From positions 372,001-436,000 of the forward strand of contig NZ_JAFKLZ010000001.1 in the NCBI RefSeq assembly GCF_017304615.1: a stretch of DNA of 64,000 bases, read 5' to 3'. Shown piece by piece: positions 1 through 16,629 of the stretch. Position numbers and translations under genes: made by a program. Each line of letters begins with the position of its first letter. Within the stretch, counting starts at the first letter, position 1. Origin of the DNA: Sphingomonas sp. Lineage in GTDB: Bacteria; Pseudomonadota; Alphaproteobacteria; Sphingomonadales; Sphingomonadaceae. The notes under the pieces were generated by a model. That model did no database searches and was not told where the DNA came from. It saw only the letters and a list, made by a program, of their open reading frames with translations.

Positions 1-533
1 ATGAAGAGTGGATGGATTTGCTGGCGACTAGGCGGCTGATCGCGGCGGGAACTCGGGCTGATCTCGTCGGCAACCGGCTGGTGGTCGTTGAGCCGGCGGG
101 ACGGCGGACGGCGGTGCCGCTCAACGGAGCGCGGCTGGCGCGGCTGCTGGGTGCGGGGCCGCTGGCGATGGCGGATCCCGATAGCGTGCCGGCGGGCAAA
201 TACGGCAAGGCGGCGCTGACCAAGCTCGGCGCCTGGGATGCCGTCGCCCCCCGCGTCGTGCGCGCCGAGAATGTGCGTGCCGCCCTCACATTGGTGGAGT
301 GCGGCGCGGCGCCGTTCGGGATCGTCTACCTCACCGACGCCAGGGCGTCGTCGAAGGTCCGCATCGCGGGCATCTTCCCGGTCGCGAGCCATCCGCCGAT
401 CGTCTATCCGATCGCGCGAATTGCGAGTTCGACCAATCCGGAAGGCGAGGGGTTCCGCCGCTTCCTGCTTTCACCGCGCGGCCGGGCGATCTTCGCGCGG
501 TTCGGGTTCGCGGCGCCGGGGAGGGCGCGCTGA
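1..533 (+). CDS. modA: Molybdate ABC transporter, periplasmic substrate-binding protein (5' partial)
   Basis: The window opens inside this gene: the frame is open from base 3 with no start, and about 176 C-terminal residues are visible. ModA binds molybdate in the periplasm and hands it to the ModBC importer. What is seen fits the second lobe of ModA: a segment ending in GNRLVVVEP, then the hinge-crossing part with GIVYLTDA, and the usual ending FRRFLLSPRGRAIFARFGF. Its stop codon overlaps the start region of modB, so modABC is one transcription unit. The N-terminal half, including the signal peptide, lies outside the window. Confidence 0.88.
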   Translation, partial: EEWMDLLATRRLIAAGTRADLVGNRLVVVEPAGRRTAVPLNGARLARLLGAGPLAMADPDSVPAGKYGKAALTKLGAWDAVAPRVVRAENVRAALTLVECGAAPFGIVYLTDARASSKVRIAGIFPVASHPPIVYPIARIASSTNPEGEGFRRFLLSPRGRAIFARFGFAAPGRAR

Positions 534-1204
534 CGCCCGCCGAATGGAGCATCGTCGCCTTGTCGATCAAGGTCGGCCTGGTCGCGACGCTGGCGACGCT
601 GCCGGTCGCGTTCGCAATCGCATGGTTTCTCGCGCGGGCGAAGGTGCGGGGCAAGATCCTGATCGAAGCGGTCGTCTACCTTCCTCTCGTCGTGCCACCG
701 GTCGTGACCGGATGGATGCTGCTGCTTGCCTTCGCGCCCAAGGGACCGCTTGGTGCGCTGAGCGGGGAAGTGCTGTTCAAATGGACCGGCGCGGCCGTCG
801 CGGCGGGTGTGATGGCGCTGCCGCTGATGGTGCGCGCGATGCGGCTGTCGATCGAGGCGGTCGATCACCGGTTGGAAGGCGCTGCGCGGACTTTGGGCGC
901 GGGACGCTGGCGCGTGTTTCGCACGATCACATTGCCGCTTAGCATGCCCGGCGTGCTGGCCGGGACGGTGCTGGGGTTCGCACGCTCGCTCGGTGAGTTC
1001 GGTGCGACCATCACCTTCGTGTCGAATGTGCCGGGCCAGACGCAGACGCTGCCGCTCGCAATCTACGCGGCACTCCAGCGGCCCGATGGCGACGCCATCG
1101 CGCTCCGTCTTGCGGCGCTATCGATCGTGATCGCGCTGGCGGCGCTGGTGGTGTCCGAACTGCTCGCGCGGCGGATGCGTGCGGCAATGATTCATGGCGT
1201 TTGA
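530..1204 (+). CDS. modB: Molybdate ABC transporter permease
   Basis: Inner-membrane permease of the molybdate importer, about 224 residues with five hydrophobic segments. The EAA loop that docks on the ATPase is visible as AARTLGAGRWRVF followed by LPLSMPGVLAG, near residue 120-145. Homology with ModB runs to the very start (LTPAEWSIVALSIKVG), yet no ATG, GTG or TTG lies in frame before that point. The start is therefore either a CTG at 530, overlapping the modA stop, or the TTG at 560; I give 530 but am unsure. The 3' end overlaps modC by 11 bases. Confidence 0.85.
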   Translation: MTPAEWSIVALSIKVGLVATLATLPVAFAIAWFLARAKVRGKILIEAVVYLPLVVPPVVTGWMLLLAFAPKGPLGALSGEVLFKWTGAAVAAGVMALPLMVRAMRLSIEAVDHRLEGAARTLGAGRWRVFRTITLPLSMPGVLAGTVLGFARSLGEFGATITFVSNVPGQTQTLPLAIYAALQRPDGDAIALRLAALSIVIALAALVVSELLARRMRAAMIHGV

Positions 1205-1811
1205 TCTCGACGTCGCCAAGCGGCTCGGCGAGACCGAGGTTGCATTGCGCCTTGATGCAAAAGAGGGGATCACCGTGCTGTTCGGGCCTTCCGGCGTCGG
1301 CAAGACGAGCGTGCTCAACATGATCGCCGGGCTGCTCCCGCCGGATCGGGGGCATGTCCGCGTCGGCGGGCGTACGCTGTTCGACTCGGCGACCGACGTG
1401 CCCGTCCAGCGTCGCCGGGCTGGTTACGTCTTTCAGGATTCGCGGCTGTTTCCGCACATGCGCGTCGCGGCGAACCTGCACTATGGGGGCGCACGCGCGT
1501 CGATGGTCGATGCGATCGCGCATATGCTCGACATATCGCACTTGTTCGATCGCTGGCCGCGCACGCTGTCGGGAGGCGAGGCGAAGCGTGTCGCGATCGG
1601 CCGCGCGTTGCTCAGCGATCCGGCATTCCTGCTGCTCGACGAGCCAACCGCCTCGCTTGATCGAGTTCGCGCGAGCGAGGTCGAACGCGCCATCGCCGAC
1701 GTACGGGATGAACTTGGCCTGCCTATCCTGATGGTAACCCATGACCGCGCCGAAGCCGAACGGATCGCGACGGGGATCGTGGAAATGGAGCGTTATATCC
1801 CCCCGAGATAG
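1194..1811 (+). CDS. modC: Molybdate ABC transporter ATPase, short form
   Basis: ATP-binding subunit of the molybdate importer, 205 residues. Walker A is GPSGVGKTS (residues 31-39), the ABC signature is LSGGEAKR (about residue 126), and Walker B is LLLDEP (about 146), followed by the switch histidine in MVTHDRAEA. Classical ModC is about 350 residues and carries a C-terminal molybdate-binding (TOBE/mop) domain. Here the protein ends right after the ATPase domain, so any regulatory molybdate sensing by that domain is absent. The last 19 bases overlap the convergent DUF1993 gene. The start ATG lies within the end of modB. Confidence 0.87.
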   Translation: MAFDLDVAKRLGETEVALRLDAKEGITVLFGPSGVGKTSVLNMIAGLLPPDRGHVRVGGRTLFDSATDVPVQRRRAGYVFQDSRLFPHMRVAANLHYGGARASMVDAIAHMLDISHLFDRWPRTLSGGEAKRVAIGRALLSDPAFLLLDEPTASLDRVRASEVERAIADVRDELGLPILMVTHDRAEAERIATGIVEMERYIPPR

Positions 1812-2299
1812 TCGCGTTTGCCAATCGGCACGCCCTTCATGCGCAGGATGTCGTAGGCGGTGGTGACGTGGAAGTAGAAGTTGGGTAGCACGAACCCGAG
1901 CACATAGTCGCGCCCGGTGAAGGTGAATTCGCCGTTCGGGAATTTGAGGACAACCGACGCATCCTCGCGACCATTGATCGCCTCGGCGGGGACTGTGTTC
2001 ACGAAGTCGATTGTCTTCTGGATGCGTGCCTGCAGGTCGTCGAACGTCGTCTCGTTATCCTCCATCACGACGTTTTCGACCTCGCCGAGCCGCACCATGC
2101 AACCTTTGGCGCTGTCGCTGACGCGTTGGATTTGCGACACCAGATTGCCCATGTCCTCAATCAGTCGGGCGCGGAGCAATTCCTGTTCGGGCATTCCCGT
2201 CTCGGTGGCGAAGGCGCGTGCTTTGTCGAGGATCTTCGATAGCGACGTGAGCGCGCGGACGAATGTCGGTGCGGTAAGCGTGTGCAGGTCGGTGGCCAT
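1793..2299 (-). CDS. DUF1993 family protein
   Basis: A 168-residue soluble protein matching the DUF1993 family: an N-terminal TAPTFVRALTSLSKILDKA helix, a middle helix pair, a short beta part (FPNGEFTFTGRDYVLGFVLPNF) and the ending KGVPIGKRDYLGG. DUF1993 proteins are mainly helical and resemble the DinB/YfiT metal-binding fold. No biochemical role is established, and I do not infer one. A strong GGAGGGG ribosome binding site precedes the ATG. The gene is convergent with modC, overlapping it by 19 bases, and lies downstream of rpoC but beyond its terminator, so it is probably its own unit. Confidence 0.85.
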   Translation of the reverse strand: MATDLHTLTAPTFVRALTSLSKILDKARAFATETGMPEQELLRARLIEDMGNLVSQIQRVSDSAKGCMVRLGEVENVVMEDNETTFDDLQARIQKTIDFVNTVPAEAINGREDASVVLKFPNGEFTFTGRDYVLGFVLPNFYFHVTTAYDILRMKGVPIGKRDYLGGI

Positions 2300-2346
2300 C
2301 GATCCCCTCCGTTTCTGGTGTCGCGCCTAGATGGGGCGGCCCGCGC

Positions 2347-2383
2347 AAAAAGAAACCGCCGCCCGGACATTTCCGGACGGCGG
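2347..2383 (-). terminator. Rho-independent terminator of rpoBC
   Basis: A 12-bp stem (2356-2367 with 2372-2383, one G-U pair on the transcribed strand) has a 4-base loop and is followed on the minus strand by a T-rich run (complement of 2347-2355). It lies 38 bases past the rpoC stop. Confidence 0.9.
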
Positions 2384-2420
2384 TATTCCTTGTTAGCGAA
2401 AATACGCCGAACTTAGCCGA

Positions 2421-6716
<4,296 letters not shown>

Positions 6717-6793
6717 TTTTCAATTTCCTCTAGGGAAAAATCTCTGGGCGGTGGGGAAGGGGCCTCTGCCGTCGGAGAGCAGAGGCCTAAGCT

Positions 6794-10948
<4,155 letters not shown>

Positions 10949-11152
10949 GGAGATATTTGCCTCATCAGCCTAGATTCGTGCCCCGGAACCCCGGGGCCAG
11001 GCACGCCACGACGCAAAAAAGCCGCTCATCCGAACTCTCGTTTTTCGAAAGTGGACGTGCAGCTTCTGGCGTCGTGTGAACCGACAGCTTCCAATACGAT
11101 CGACACGGTGCGCGACGCCGCGTCATTTCCCGAAAGCTGTGGTGGAGGTCGG
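10949..11152 (-). promoter_or_regulatory. Long untranslated leader of rpoB
   Basis: About 200 bases between the predicted rpoB promoter and its ATG contain no gene. The leader holds one clear hairpin (CGTGCC at 10977-10982 with GGCACG at 11000-11005, with an inner CCGG/CCGG pairing) and, just upstream of it in the transcript, a TTTTTT run (complement of 11016-11021). A control function, for example attenuation or binding by a polymerase or ribosomal component, is possible but not shown. Confidence 0.45.
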
Positions 11153-11181
11153 GATATAGGAGCGATGTTGGAAAGTGTCAA
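11153..11181 (-). promoter_or_regulatory. Predicted sigma-70 promoter of rpoBC
   Basis: On the minus strand, TTGACA (complement of 11176-11181) is separated by exactly 17 bases from TATATC (complement of 11153-11158). This is close to the housekeeping consensus. It explains how rpoBC is expressed after separation from rplJL. Confidence 0.7.
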
Positions 11182-11338
11182 ACCCGCGGGCGACGAATCC
11201 GCAAAAAAGTCAACGAAAAATTGAGAGAATTTTATTGTTTAGAATCAATGCTCTGTTGACAGAAATGCGAGTGTTGTCGTGGGACAAGGCATTCCTCAAG
11301 CGGAACCAGACTCGGGTTCCCTTCATTTTGACAGCGTC

Positions 11339-12634
11339 ATGAAACAGCACTTTGCCCCCCGCTTCGCCCACGCCGTCGCGCCGATGCTGTGCGCCACCGC
11401 GTTCATCGCAACCCCCGCGTTCGCGCAGGAAACGACAGCCGCCCCGCCGGTCGTCGTGACACCGCCGCAATCTGCTGCCGTGCCGCCGCCACCGGTCGTG
11501 CGCACCGTGCCCGACACGCAGCCAGAGGCGGCCGCTTCGGCGACCGAGCCTGCCGCCGCGCCGGCGCCGCGTGCGGCGACCCGCGCAACGACGACGCCTA
11601 CGGCGACGCGAATTACGTCTGTTCGCCCGGCACGGGTTCGCACTGCGCCGGAACCTGTCCCCGCGCCCATTGCGGTGGCACCCGAGCCTGCGGCCGTTGC
11701 CGCGCCGACGCCACAGCCTGAAACCGCAGCCGCACCCGAGGCCGAGCCGCCGACGGAATCCACCGTCGCGGCCGACACGGCGACGACGCGGACCAATACC
11801 GGCGTGCCGCTATGGGCATGGATCGGCGGAGGTCTCGCCGCGCTCGCCGTTATCGCAATCGGACTGTTCGCGCTGCGCCGTCGTCGCGTCGAAGAGGAAT
11901 ATAACGACGAGCCTTATGTGGAAGGGACGTATGTTGAGCCTGCTTATGTCGAGCCCGTCGCCGTAGTCCCGGTCGCCGAGCCGATGCCCGTCGCCAAAGT
12001 CGCGCCGCGCAAGGAACAGGAATTCCTGCGCCGAACAGGCGCTGTCGCGATCGAGCCGATCGCTGTCGCGCCGGACGAGGTTCACATCGTCGAGCCGACT
12101 GCGGACGATGTCGCGGAACTTACCGCTGCCGCTGCGCCGGTCGCGGAACGCCCGTGGCTTGAGTTCGCGATGCGCCCGGTCCGCGCCGGTACCAATGTCG
12201 ATGAGGCGCTGGTCGAGATCGAGCTGACCGTCGGCAACGCCGGATCGGTACCTGCGAAGGACGTGCGGATTTCGACCTTCCTGCTATCGAGCGATCCGAA
12301 CGGCACCGAAATGGAACGCCTGCTCGTGCAGCCGCCGACGGACGCCACGACGGATCCTGTCACAATCAAGCCAGGCGAGGGCAAGCGCATCGACGCGACG
12401 CTCGCACTGCTCAAGTCGGAAATGGGTGAGAACCTACCCGCCTCGTTCCGTCCGATCGTCGTCGCCGACGCCCGCTATACGCTCGCCGACGGCACTGAAG
12501 GCCGAACGTCCGCTTCGTTCGAAATCGGCGTGACGCCCGAGGGAGGGGAGGGGCTGAATCCGATCGAACTCGCCCGAGCGTCGATGTTCGACAATGTCGG
12601 CGCCGAGCTTCACGGCGAACCCCAGCACGCCTGA
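11339..12634 (+). CDS. Single-pass membrane protein with Pro/Ala-rich stalk and C-terminal beta domain (paralog 1)
   Basis: I do not recognise a named family. The 431-residue protein begins with a signal peptide (residues 1-29, ending PAFAQ). A Pro/Ala/Thr-rich low-complexity stretch (30-150) follows, then one transmembrane helix at about 155-178 ending in RRRR, an acidic/Val-rich linker, and a compact C-terminal domain from about residue 271. That domain has the alternating hydrophobic pattern of a CARDB-like beta sandwich (AGTNVDEALVEIELTV, then NAGSVPAKDVRIS). The same architecture and domain recur in the gene at 14750. I chose the ATG at 11339, not the in-frame GTG at 11279, because it starts the signal peptide. 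A hairpin terminator follows. Confidence 0.75.
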   Translation: MKQHFAPRFAHAVAPMLCATAFIATPAFAQETTAAPPVVVTPPQSAAVPPPPVVRTVPDTQPEAAASATEPAAAPAPRAATRATTTPTATRITSVRPARVRTAPEPVPAPIAVAPEPAAVAAPTPQPETAAAPEAEPPTESTVAADTATTRTNTGVPLWAWIGGGLAALAVIAIGLFALRRRRVEEEYNDEPYVEGTYVEPAYVEPVAVVPVAEPMPVAKVAPRKEQEFLRRTGAVAIEPIAVAPDEVHIVEPTADDVAELTAAAAPVAERPWLEFAMRPVRAGTNVDEALVEIELTVGNAGSVPAKDVRISTFLLSSDPNGTEMERLLVQPPTDATTDPVTIKPGEGKRIDATLALLKSEMGENLPASFRPIVVADARYTLADGTEGRTSASFEIGVTPEGGEGLNPIELARASMFDNVGAELHGEPQHA

Positions 12635-12654
12635 TCCGACCGACTAGGCACGTA

Positions 12655-12690
12655 GCGCCCGTCCCGCCACTTGCGGGGCGGGCGCTTCGC
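12655..12690 (+). terminator. Probable hairpin terminator
   Basis: A 13-bp stem (12655-12667 with 12673-12685, one G-U pair) has a 5-base loop and lies 20 bases past the stop of the preceding gene. The following T-tract is poor (TTCGCTAT), so termination efficiency is uncertain. Confidence 0.55.
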
Positions 12691-12762
12691 TATCCCCCGT
12701 TGAACACGGTGCCGTAGCGTCCTACGACGCCGCATCTCTTCCTTCCAAGGAGTCGCATCGGC

Positions 12763-14700
12763 ATGATGAAGAAGCTGGCGTTATTGCCCTTGATCGCTTT
12801 GGCGCTCACCCCTGCGCTGGCACAGGAAACGCCGCAGATGTGGCCGCCCAACGGCAACGACGTTCCCGCCAAGTTCACGCCGCCCGTCGATCCCGACGCC
12901 GATTATATCAAGCGCGAAGTTATGATCCCGATGCGCGACGGGACAAAGTTGTACACCGTTATCGTGATCCCCAAGGGCGCGACCAATGCGCCGATCGTGC
13001 TGACTCGAACTCCGTATAACGCCACGGCGCGCGCCCGGCGCTCGGGCAGTTCGTCGATGATCAACGCGCTCAATCTGTCCGACGAGGGGTTCGTGCGGAA
13101 CGGTTATATCCGCGTCTATCAGGACATTCGCGGCAAGTATAAGTCGGAAGGGGGGTACGTCGTGACGCGGCCGGTCGTCGGGCCGCTCAACGACACCAAG
13201 GTCGATCATACGACCGACGCCTATGACACGATCGACTGGCTGGTGAACAAGGCCAACCTGCCCGAATCGAATGGCAAGGTCGGGATGATCGGGTCGTCCT
13301 ACGAAGGCTTTACCGTCGTCATGGCGCTGTTGAAGCCGCACCCGGCGCTTAAGGTTGCCGCCCCCCAGAGTCCGATGGTCGACGGCTGGATGGGTGACGA
13401 CTGGTTCCATTACGGCGCGTTCCGCCTCGCCAACATCGCCTGGCTCGGCGCGCAGACCGGCTACAAGGGCGAGGGCCGGGCGCCGCCGACCGGCGGCTGG
13501 GACGATTACGACAATTTCCGCGAGGTCGGCTCGGCGGGCGACTGGGCGAAGAAGTCGGGATACGACCAATTACCTTATTGGGAGCGCATGTCGGCGCACC
13601 CGGCCTATGACGAATTCTGGTCGGGCCAAGCGCTCGACGAGTTGCTCAAGAAGAACCCGTCCAACGTCCCCACCATCTGGGAACAGGGGCTGTGGGACCA
13701 GGAGGATATGTGGGGCGCGATCCACAGCTATGAAGCGCTGAAGTCGGTCGGCAAGACCGGCAACAACTTCATCGTCATGGGCCCTTGGCGCCACAGCCAG
13801 ATCAACCGGGTCGGGTTCGAGCTCGGGCCGTTCAAGTGGAACGGCGACACCGCGCTGCAATATCGCGAGGACATGATCATCCCGTTCTTCAACCAGTATC
13901 TGAAGGACGGCCCGGCGGTGACGGTGCCCGCGGCGACGATCTACAATACCGGCGAAAACCATTGGGACCGCTTCAGCGAATGGCCGCTGGCGTGCGATAA
14001 GGGATGTCCGTCGCCGCTGACCCCGCTTTATCTCGGCGCCGATGGCGGGCTCGGGTTCGATGGCCAGGCGGCGGGGGGCGACAGCTATGTCTCCGATCCC
14101 GCCAAGCCGGTCCCGCATCTGCCGCGCCCAGTTAATTTCAACGACGGTCGCTGGGGCGACTGGCTGGTGCAGGACCAGCGCAGCTATGACGGCCGCCCCG
14201 ACGTGATGACCTATTCGACGCCGGTGCTGACCAAGGCGGTCCGCGTGTCGGGTGCGCCGATCGCAGACCTGTTCGCCAAGACGACGGGGACCGATGGCGA
14301 CTTCGTGGTCAAGGTGATCGACGTTTTCCCCGCGGAGAATGCGACCGACCCGAAGATGGGCGGGTATCAGCTTGCGATCAGCCTCGACATCTTCCGCGGG
14401 CGCTATCGCAACAGCTTCAGCAAACCGTCGCCGATCCCCGCCAATCAAGTGCAGGAATACAAGTTCCGCCTGCCCACCGTGAATCACGTGTTCCTGCCGG
14501 GGCACAAGATCATGATTCAGGTGCAGTCGAGCCTCTTCCCGCTCTATGATCGCAATCCGCAGAAATACGTGCCGAACATCTTCTTCGCGAAGAAGTCCGA
14601 CTATCAGAAAGCCACAGTGACGATCATGCGTGGTGGAAAGACGCCGAGCCAAGTGTGGCTGCCGGTCGTGCCGCTCGCCCCGCCGCAACTGATGCGCTAG
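12763..14700 (+). CDS. Alpha-amino-acid ester hydrolase-like CocE/NonD family hydrolase, exported
   Basis: A 645-residue serine hydrolase with a signal peptide (cleavage after PALAQ, residue 21) that probably acts in the periplasm. The nucleophile elbow GSSYEG puts Ser179 at the active site. Asp312 (in LWDQED) and His344 (in GPWRHSQ) complete the triad. The spacing 133 and 32 equals that of Acetobacter turbidans alpha-amino-acid ester hydrolase (Ser205, Asp338, His370). The segment DGWMGDDWFHYGAFR is typical of these enzymes, which hydrolyse or transfer alpha-amino acyl groups, including on beta-lactams. The C-terminal jelly-roll domain (X-Pro dipeptidyl-peptidase C-terminal type) is present. 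AAGGAG lies 9 bases before the ATG; a second ATG follows immediately. It is flanked by two paralogous membrane proteins. Confidence 0.88.
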   Translation: MMKKLALLPLIALALTPALAQETPQMWPPNGNDVPAKFTPPVDPDADYIKREVMIPMRDGTKLYTVIVIPKGATNAPIVLTRTPYNATARARRSGSSSMINALNLSDEGFVRNGYIRVYQDIRGKYKSEGGYVVTRPVVGPLNDTKVDHTTDAYDTIDWLVNKANLPESNGKVGMIGSSYEGFTVVMALLKPHPALKVAAPQSPMVDGWMGDDWFHYGAFRLANIAWLGAQTGYKGEGRAPPTGGWDDYDNFREVGSAGDWAKKSGYDQLPYWERMSAHPAYDEFWSGQALDELLKKNPSNVPTIWEQGLWDQEDMWGAIHSYEALKSVGKTGNNFIVMGPWRHSQINRVGFELGPFKWNGDTALQYREDMIIPFFNQYLKDGPAVTVPAATIYNTGENHWDRFSEWPLACDKGCPSPLTPLYLGADGGLGFDGQAAGGDSYVSDPAKPVPHLPRPVNFNDGRWGDWLVQDQRSYDGRPDVMTYSTPVLTKAVRVSGAPIADLFAKTTGTDGDFVVKVIDVFPAENATDPKMGGYQLAISLDIFRGRYRNSFSKPSPIPANQVQEYKFRLPTVNHVFLPGHKIMIQVQSSLFPLYDRNPQKYVPNIFFAKKSDYQKATVTIMRGGKTPSQVWLPVVPLAPPQLMR

Positions 14701-14749
14701 GGGAGCCGCTTGCCGTGTTTGGCGGCGGTTCAGGTAGAAGTCGGTAGGC

Positions 14750-15946
14750 GTGATCGGGATGAAGGGGTGCGGGGTGCGGAAGCGTGCGGGAGTGTGGCTC
14801 GCCGGGGCGGCGGTGCTGCCCGCCCTGGCGGCCGCACAGACGACCTCCGGTGTGCCGCAGACCGATCCCAGCCTTGACCGCTTCAGCCTACCGCCCTCGA
14901 CCCGCCCGAGCCCGCGCCCGACGCCGACCTCTGGCCCGATCGTCGCGCCGCTGAGTACTCCCACATCGGCTGCACCGGTCGTCGTCGCGACGCCGACCCC
15001 CGCGCCCCGGCCGACGCCAACCCCTAAGGCGACGCCGAATAATGCTTACACCGCCGACAGCATTGCCGGTGTCGTAAACGTCATCACCAAACGTGAGATA
15101 ACCGGCACAGTCCCGACGCCTACGCCGACCCCAGTCCCGAGCGCGACTCCCGACGCTATGCCGTCCCCAACTGCGACCACCAGCTCAACGCCGGAGGTCA
15201 CGCCAGTTCCCGCGACTACCGAGCCGTCGTCCGATGGCCTGTCGATGTGGCTGCTCGCCGCGATCGGCGCGGGTGTCCTTGCGGTGGTTGCGCTTGGCGG
15301 CTTCTTGCTTGGTCGGCGGCGTAGGGCACGCGAAGACGATATGGTCGAGCCTGTCGCCGCCGTCGCTGCCGGACCGGTGGCGCCGCCACCCTCGCCCGAA
15401 CCGCCCAGCGGGCATGTCACCATCCCCGCTCGTCGCCGTGCCGCCGAGGAAGCGGAGCCTCGGCTCGAGATCAGCCTGATCCCCAAACGCGCGGGCACCA
15501 ATCTGACGAGCGCGGCGGTCGATTATCGCGTCATTATCCGTAACACCGGTTCGATCGCCGCCCGCGACATCCGCTTCGCCATGTACATGTTGAGCGCTAG
15601 CGCGCGACAGGCGCAGGACCTCCAGATGATCTTTGCGACCAACATCGAACAGCCGCTGGTCGCGCCGTTCGAACTGGTTCCCGGCCAAGACGTGGAAATG
15701 TCGGGCATGGCACTGCTGGCCCGCGAGCAGGTCAACGTGATGACGATCGACGGCAAACCGTGGTTCGTGCCGGTGCTGGCGATGAAGACCGAGTATCTCT
15801 GGGGCGAGAACGTCGGCGTGCCGGGCGTCGCCACCGCCGCGCATATGATCGGCATCGATCGCGGGGAAGGGGCGAAGATGGCGCCATTCCGCCTCGACGG
15901 CGGGCCGCATATGCACCCCGAAGTGGCGGAGCGTAAGGTCGCGTGA
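14750..15946 (+). CDS. Single-pass membrane protein with Pro/Thr-rich stalk and C-terminal beta domain (paralog 2)
   Basis: A 398-residue paralog of the gene at 11339, with the same domain order. It has a signal sequence (ending LAAAQ), a long Pro/Thr-rich stalk with PTPTPTPVP repeats, a transmembrane helix at about 163-186 ending in GRRRR, a linker, and a C-terminal domain from about residue 237 (AGTNLTSAAVDYRVII, then NTGSIAARDIRFA). The two C-terminal domains share the pattern RAGTN...A.V...V...N.GS..A.D.R. Within the stalk (residues 101-116) lies ADSIAGVVNVITKR, which reads like the conserved end of a TonB-receptor plug domain. Start is GTG 14750 or ATG 14759. It overlaps the nitroreductase gene by 4 bases (GTGA), suggesting co-translation. 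Confidence 0.75.
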   Translation: MIGMKGCGVRKRAGVWLAGAAVLPALAAAQTTSGVPQTDPSLDRFSLPPSTRPSPRPTPTSGPIVAPLSTPTSAAPVVVATPTPAPRPTPTPKATPNNAYTADSIAGVVNVITKREITGTVPTPTPTPVPSATPDAMPSPTATTSSTPEVTPVPATTEPSSDGLSMWLLAAIGAGVLAVVALGGFLLGRRRRAREDDMVEPVAAVAAGPVAPPPSPEPPSGHVTIPARRRAAEEAEPRLEISLIPKRAGTNLTSAAVDYRVIIRNTGSIAARDIRFAMYMLSASARQAQDLQMIFATNIEQPLVAPFELVPGQDVEMSGMALLAREQVNVMTIDGKPWFVPVLAMKTEYLWGENVGVPGVATAAHMIGIDRGEGAKMAPFRLDGGPHMHPEVAERKVA

Positions 15947-16629
15947 CGGCTAAGACCTACGACGAAGTCGTTACCGGCCGCCGCAGCATCCGCGGATACA
16001 AGCCCGATCCCGTGCCGCGCGCGCTGATCGAGGAAATCATTGCGCTTGCCATGCGCTCACCGTCGTCGATGAATACCCAGCCATGGAATTTCTACGTCTT
16101 GACGGGCGAACCTCTCGACCGCATCCGCGCAGGCAATACCGAGCGGATAGTCGCCGGCGTCCCGCAATCGCGTGAGTTTCGCACCGGCCAGCCCTTCGCT
16201 GATCAGCATCGCGAGCGCCAGATCGGCGTTGCCAAGCAACTCTTCGCCGCAATGGGCATCGCCCGCGATGATGCCGAGCGCCGGCAGGATTGGGTGCTGC
16301 GCGGGTTCCGACAGTTCGATGCGCCGGTCTGCGTGATCGTGACCTATGACCGCGTGCTCGACGGCAGCGACGACACCCCGTTCGATTGCGGCGCGGTCGC
16401 GACGGCACTGGTCAATGCGGCCTGGTCGCGCGGGCTGGGCGCGGTGATCAACAGCCAGGGGATCATGCAATCGCCGGTGGTGCGCGAACATGCCGGCATC
16501 GCCGACGATCAGGTTATCATGAAAAGCATCGCGCTCGGTTGGCCCGACGAGGACTTTCCCGCCAACGCGGTGGTCTCGACCCGCAAGTCGGTCGAGGAAG
16601 CGACAACCTTCGTGGGATTTGACGACTAG
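15943..16629 (+). CDS. Nitroreductase family protein (FMN-dependent)
   Basis: A 228-residue flavoprotein of the nitroreductase superfamily. The N-terminal RRSIRGYKPDPVP and SPSSMNTQPWNFYVL segments form the FMN phosphate/ribityl site, and the GLGAVINSQGIMQSP region and the ending that includes ALGWPDEDFPAN are typical. Such enzymes reduce nitroaromatics or quinones with NAD(P)H; the natural substrate cannot be told from sequence. It starts at GTG 15943 overlapping the upstream membrane-protein gene, and its last 4 bases overlap the convergent acyltransferase gene. Confidence 0.9.
   Translation: MTAKTYDEVVTGRRSIRGYKPDPVPRALIEEIIALAMRSPSSMNTQPWNFYVLTGEPLDRIRAGNTERIVAGVPQSREFRTGQPFADQHRERQIGVAKQLFAAMGIARDDAERRQDWVLRGFRQFDAPVCVIVTYDRVLDGSDDTPFDCGAVATALVNAAWSRGLGAVINSQGIMQSPVVREHAGIADDQVIMKSIALGWPDEDFPANAVVSTRKSVEEATTFVGFDD

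Noticed and set aside
11256-11284. Plus-strand promoter with TTGACA at 11256
   Set aside because: Nothing like a -10 box lies 16-18 bases downstream.
13570-14964. 464-codon minus-strand frame opposite the ester hydrolase
   Set aside because: Antisense shadow; the sense gene has a full catalytic triad and signal peptide.
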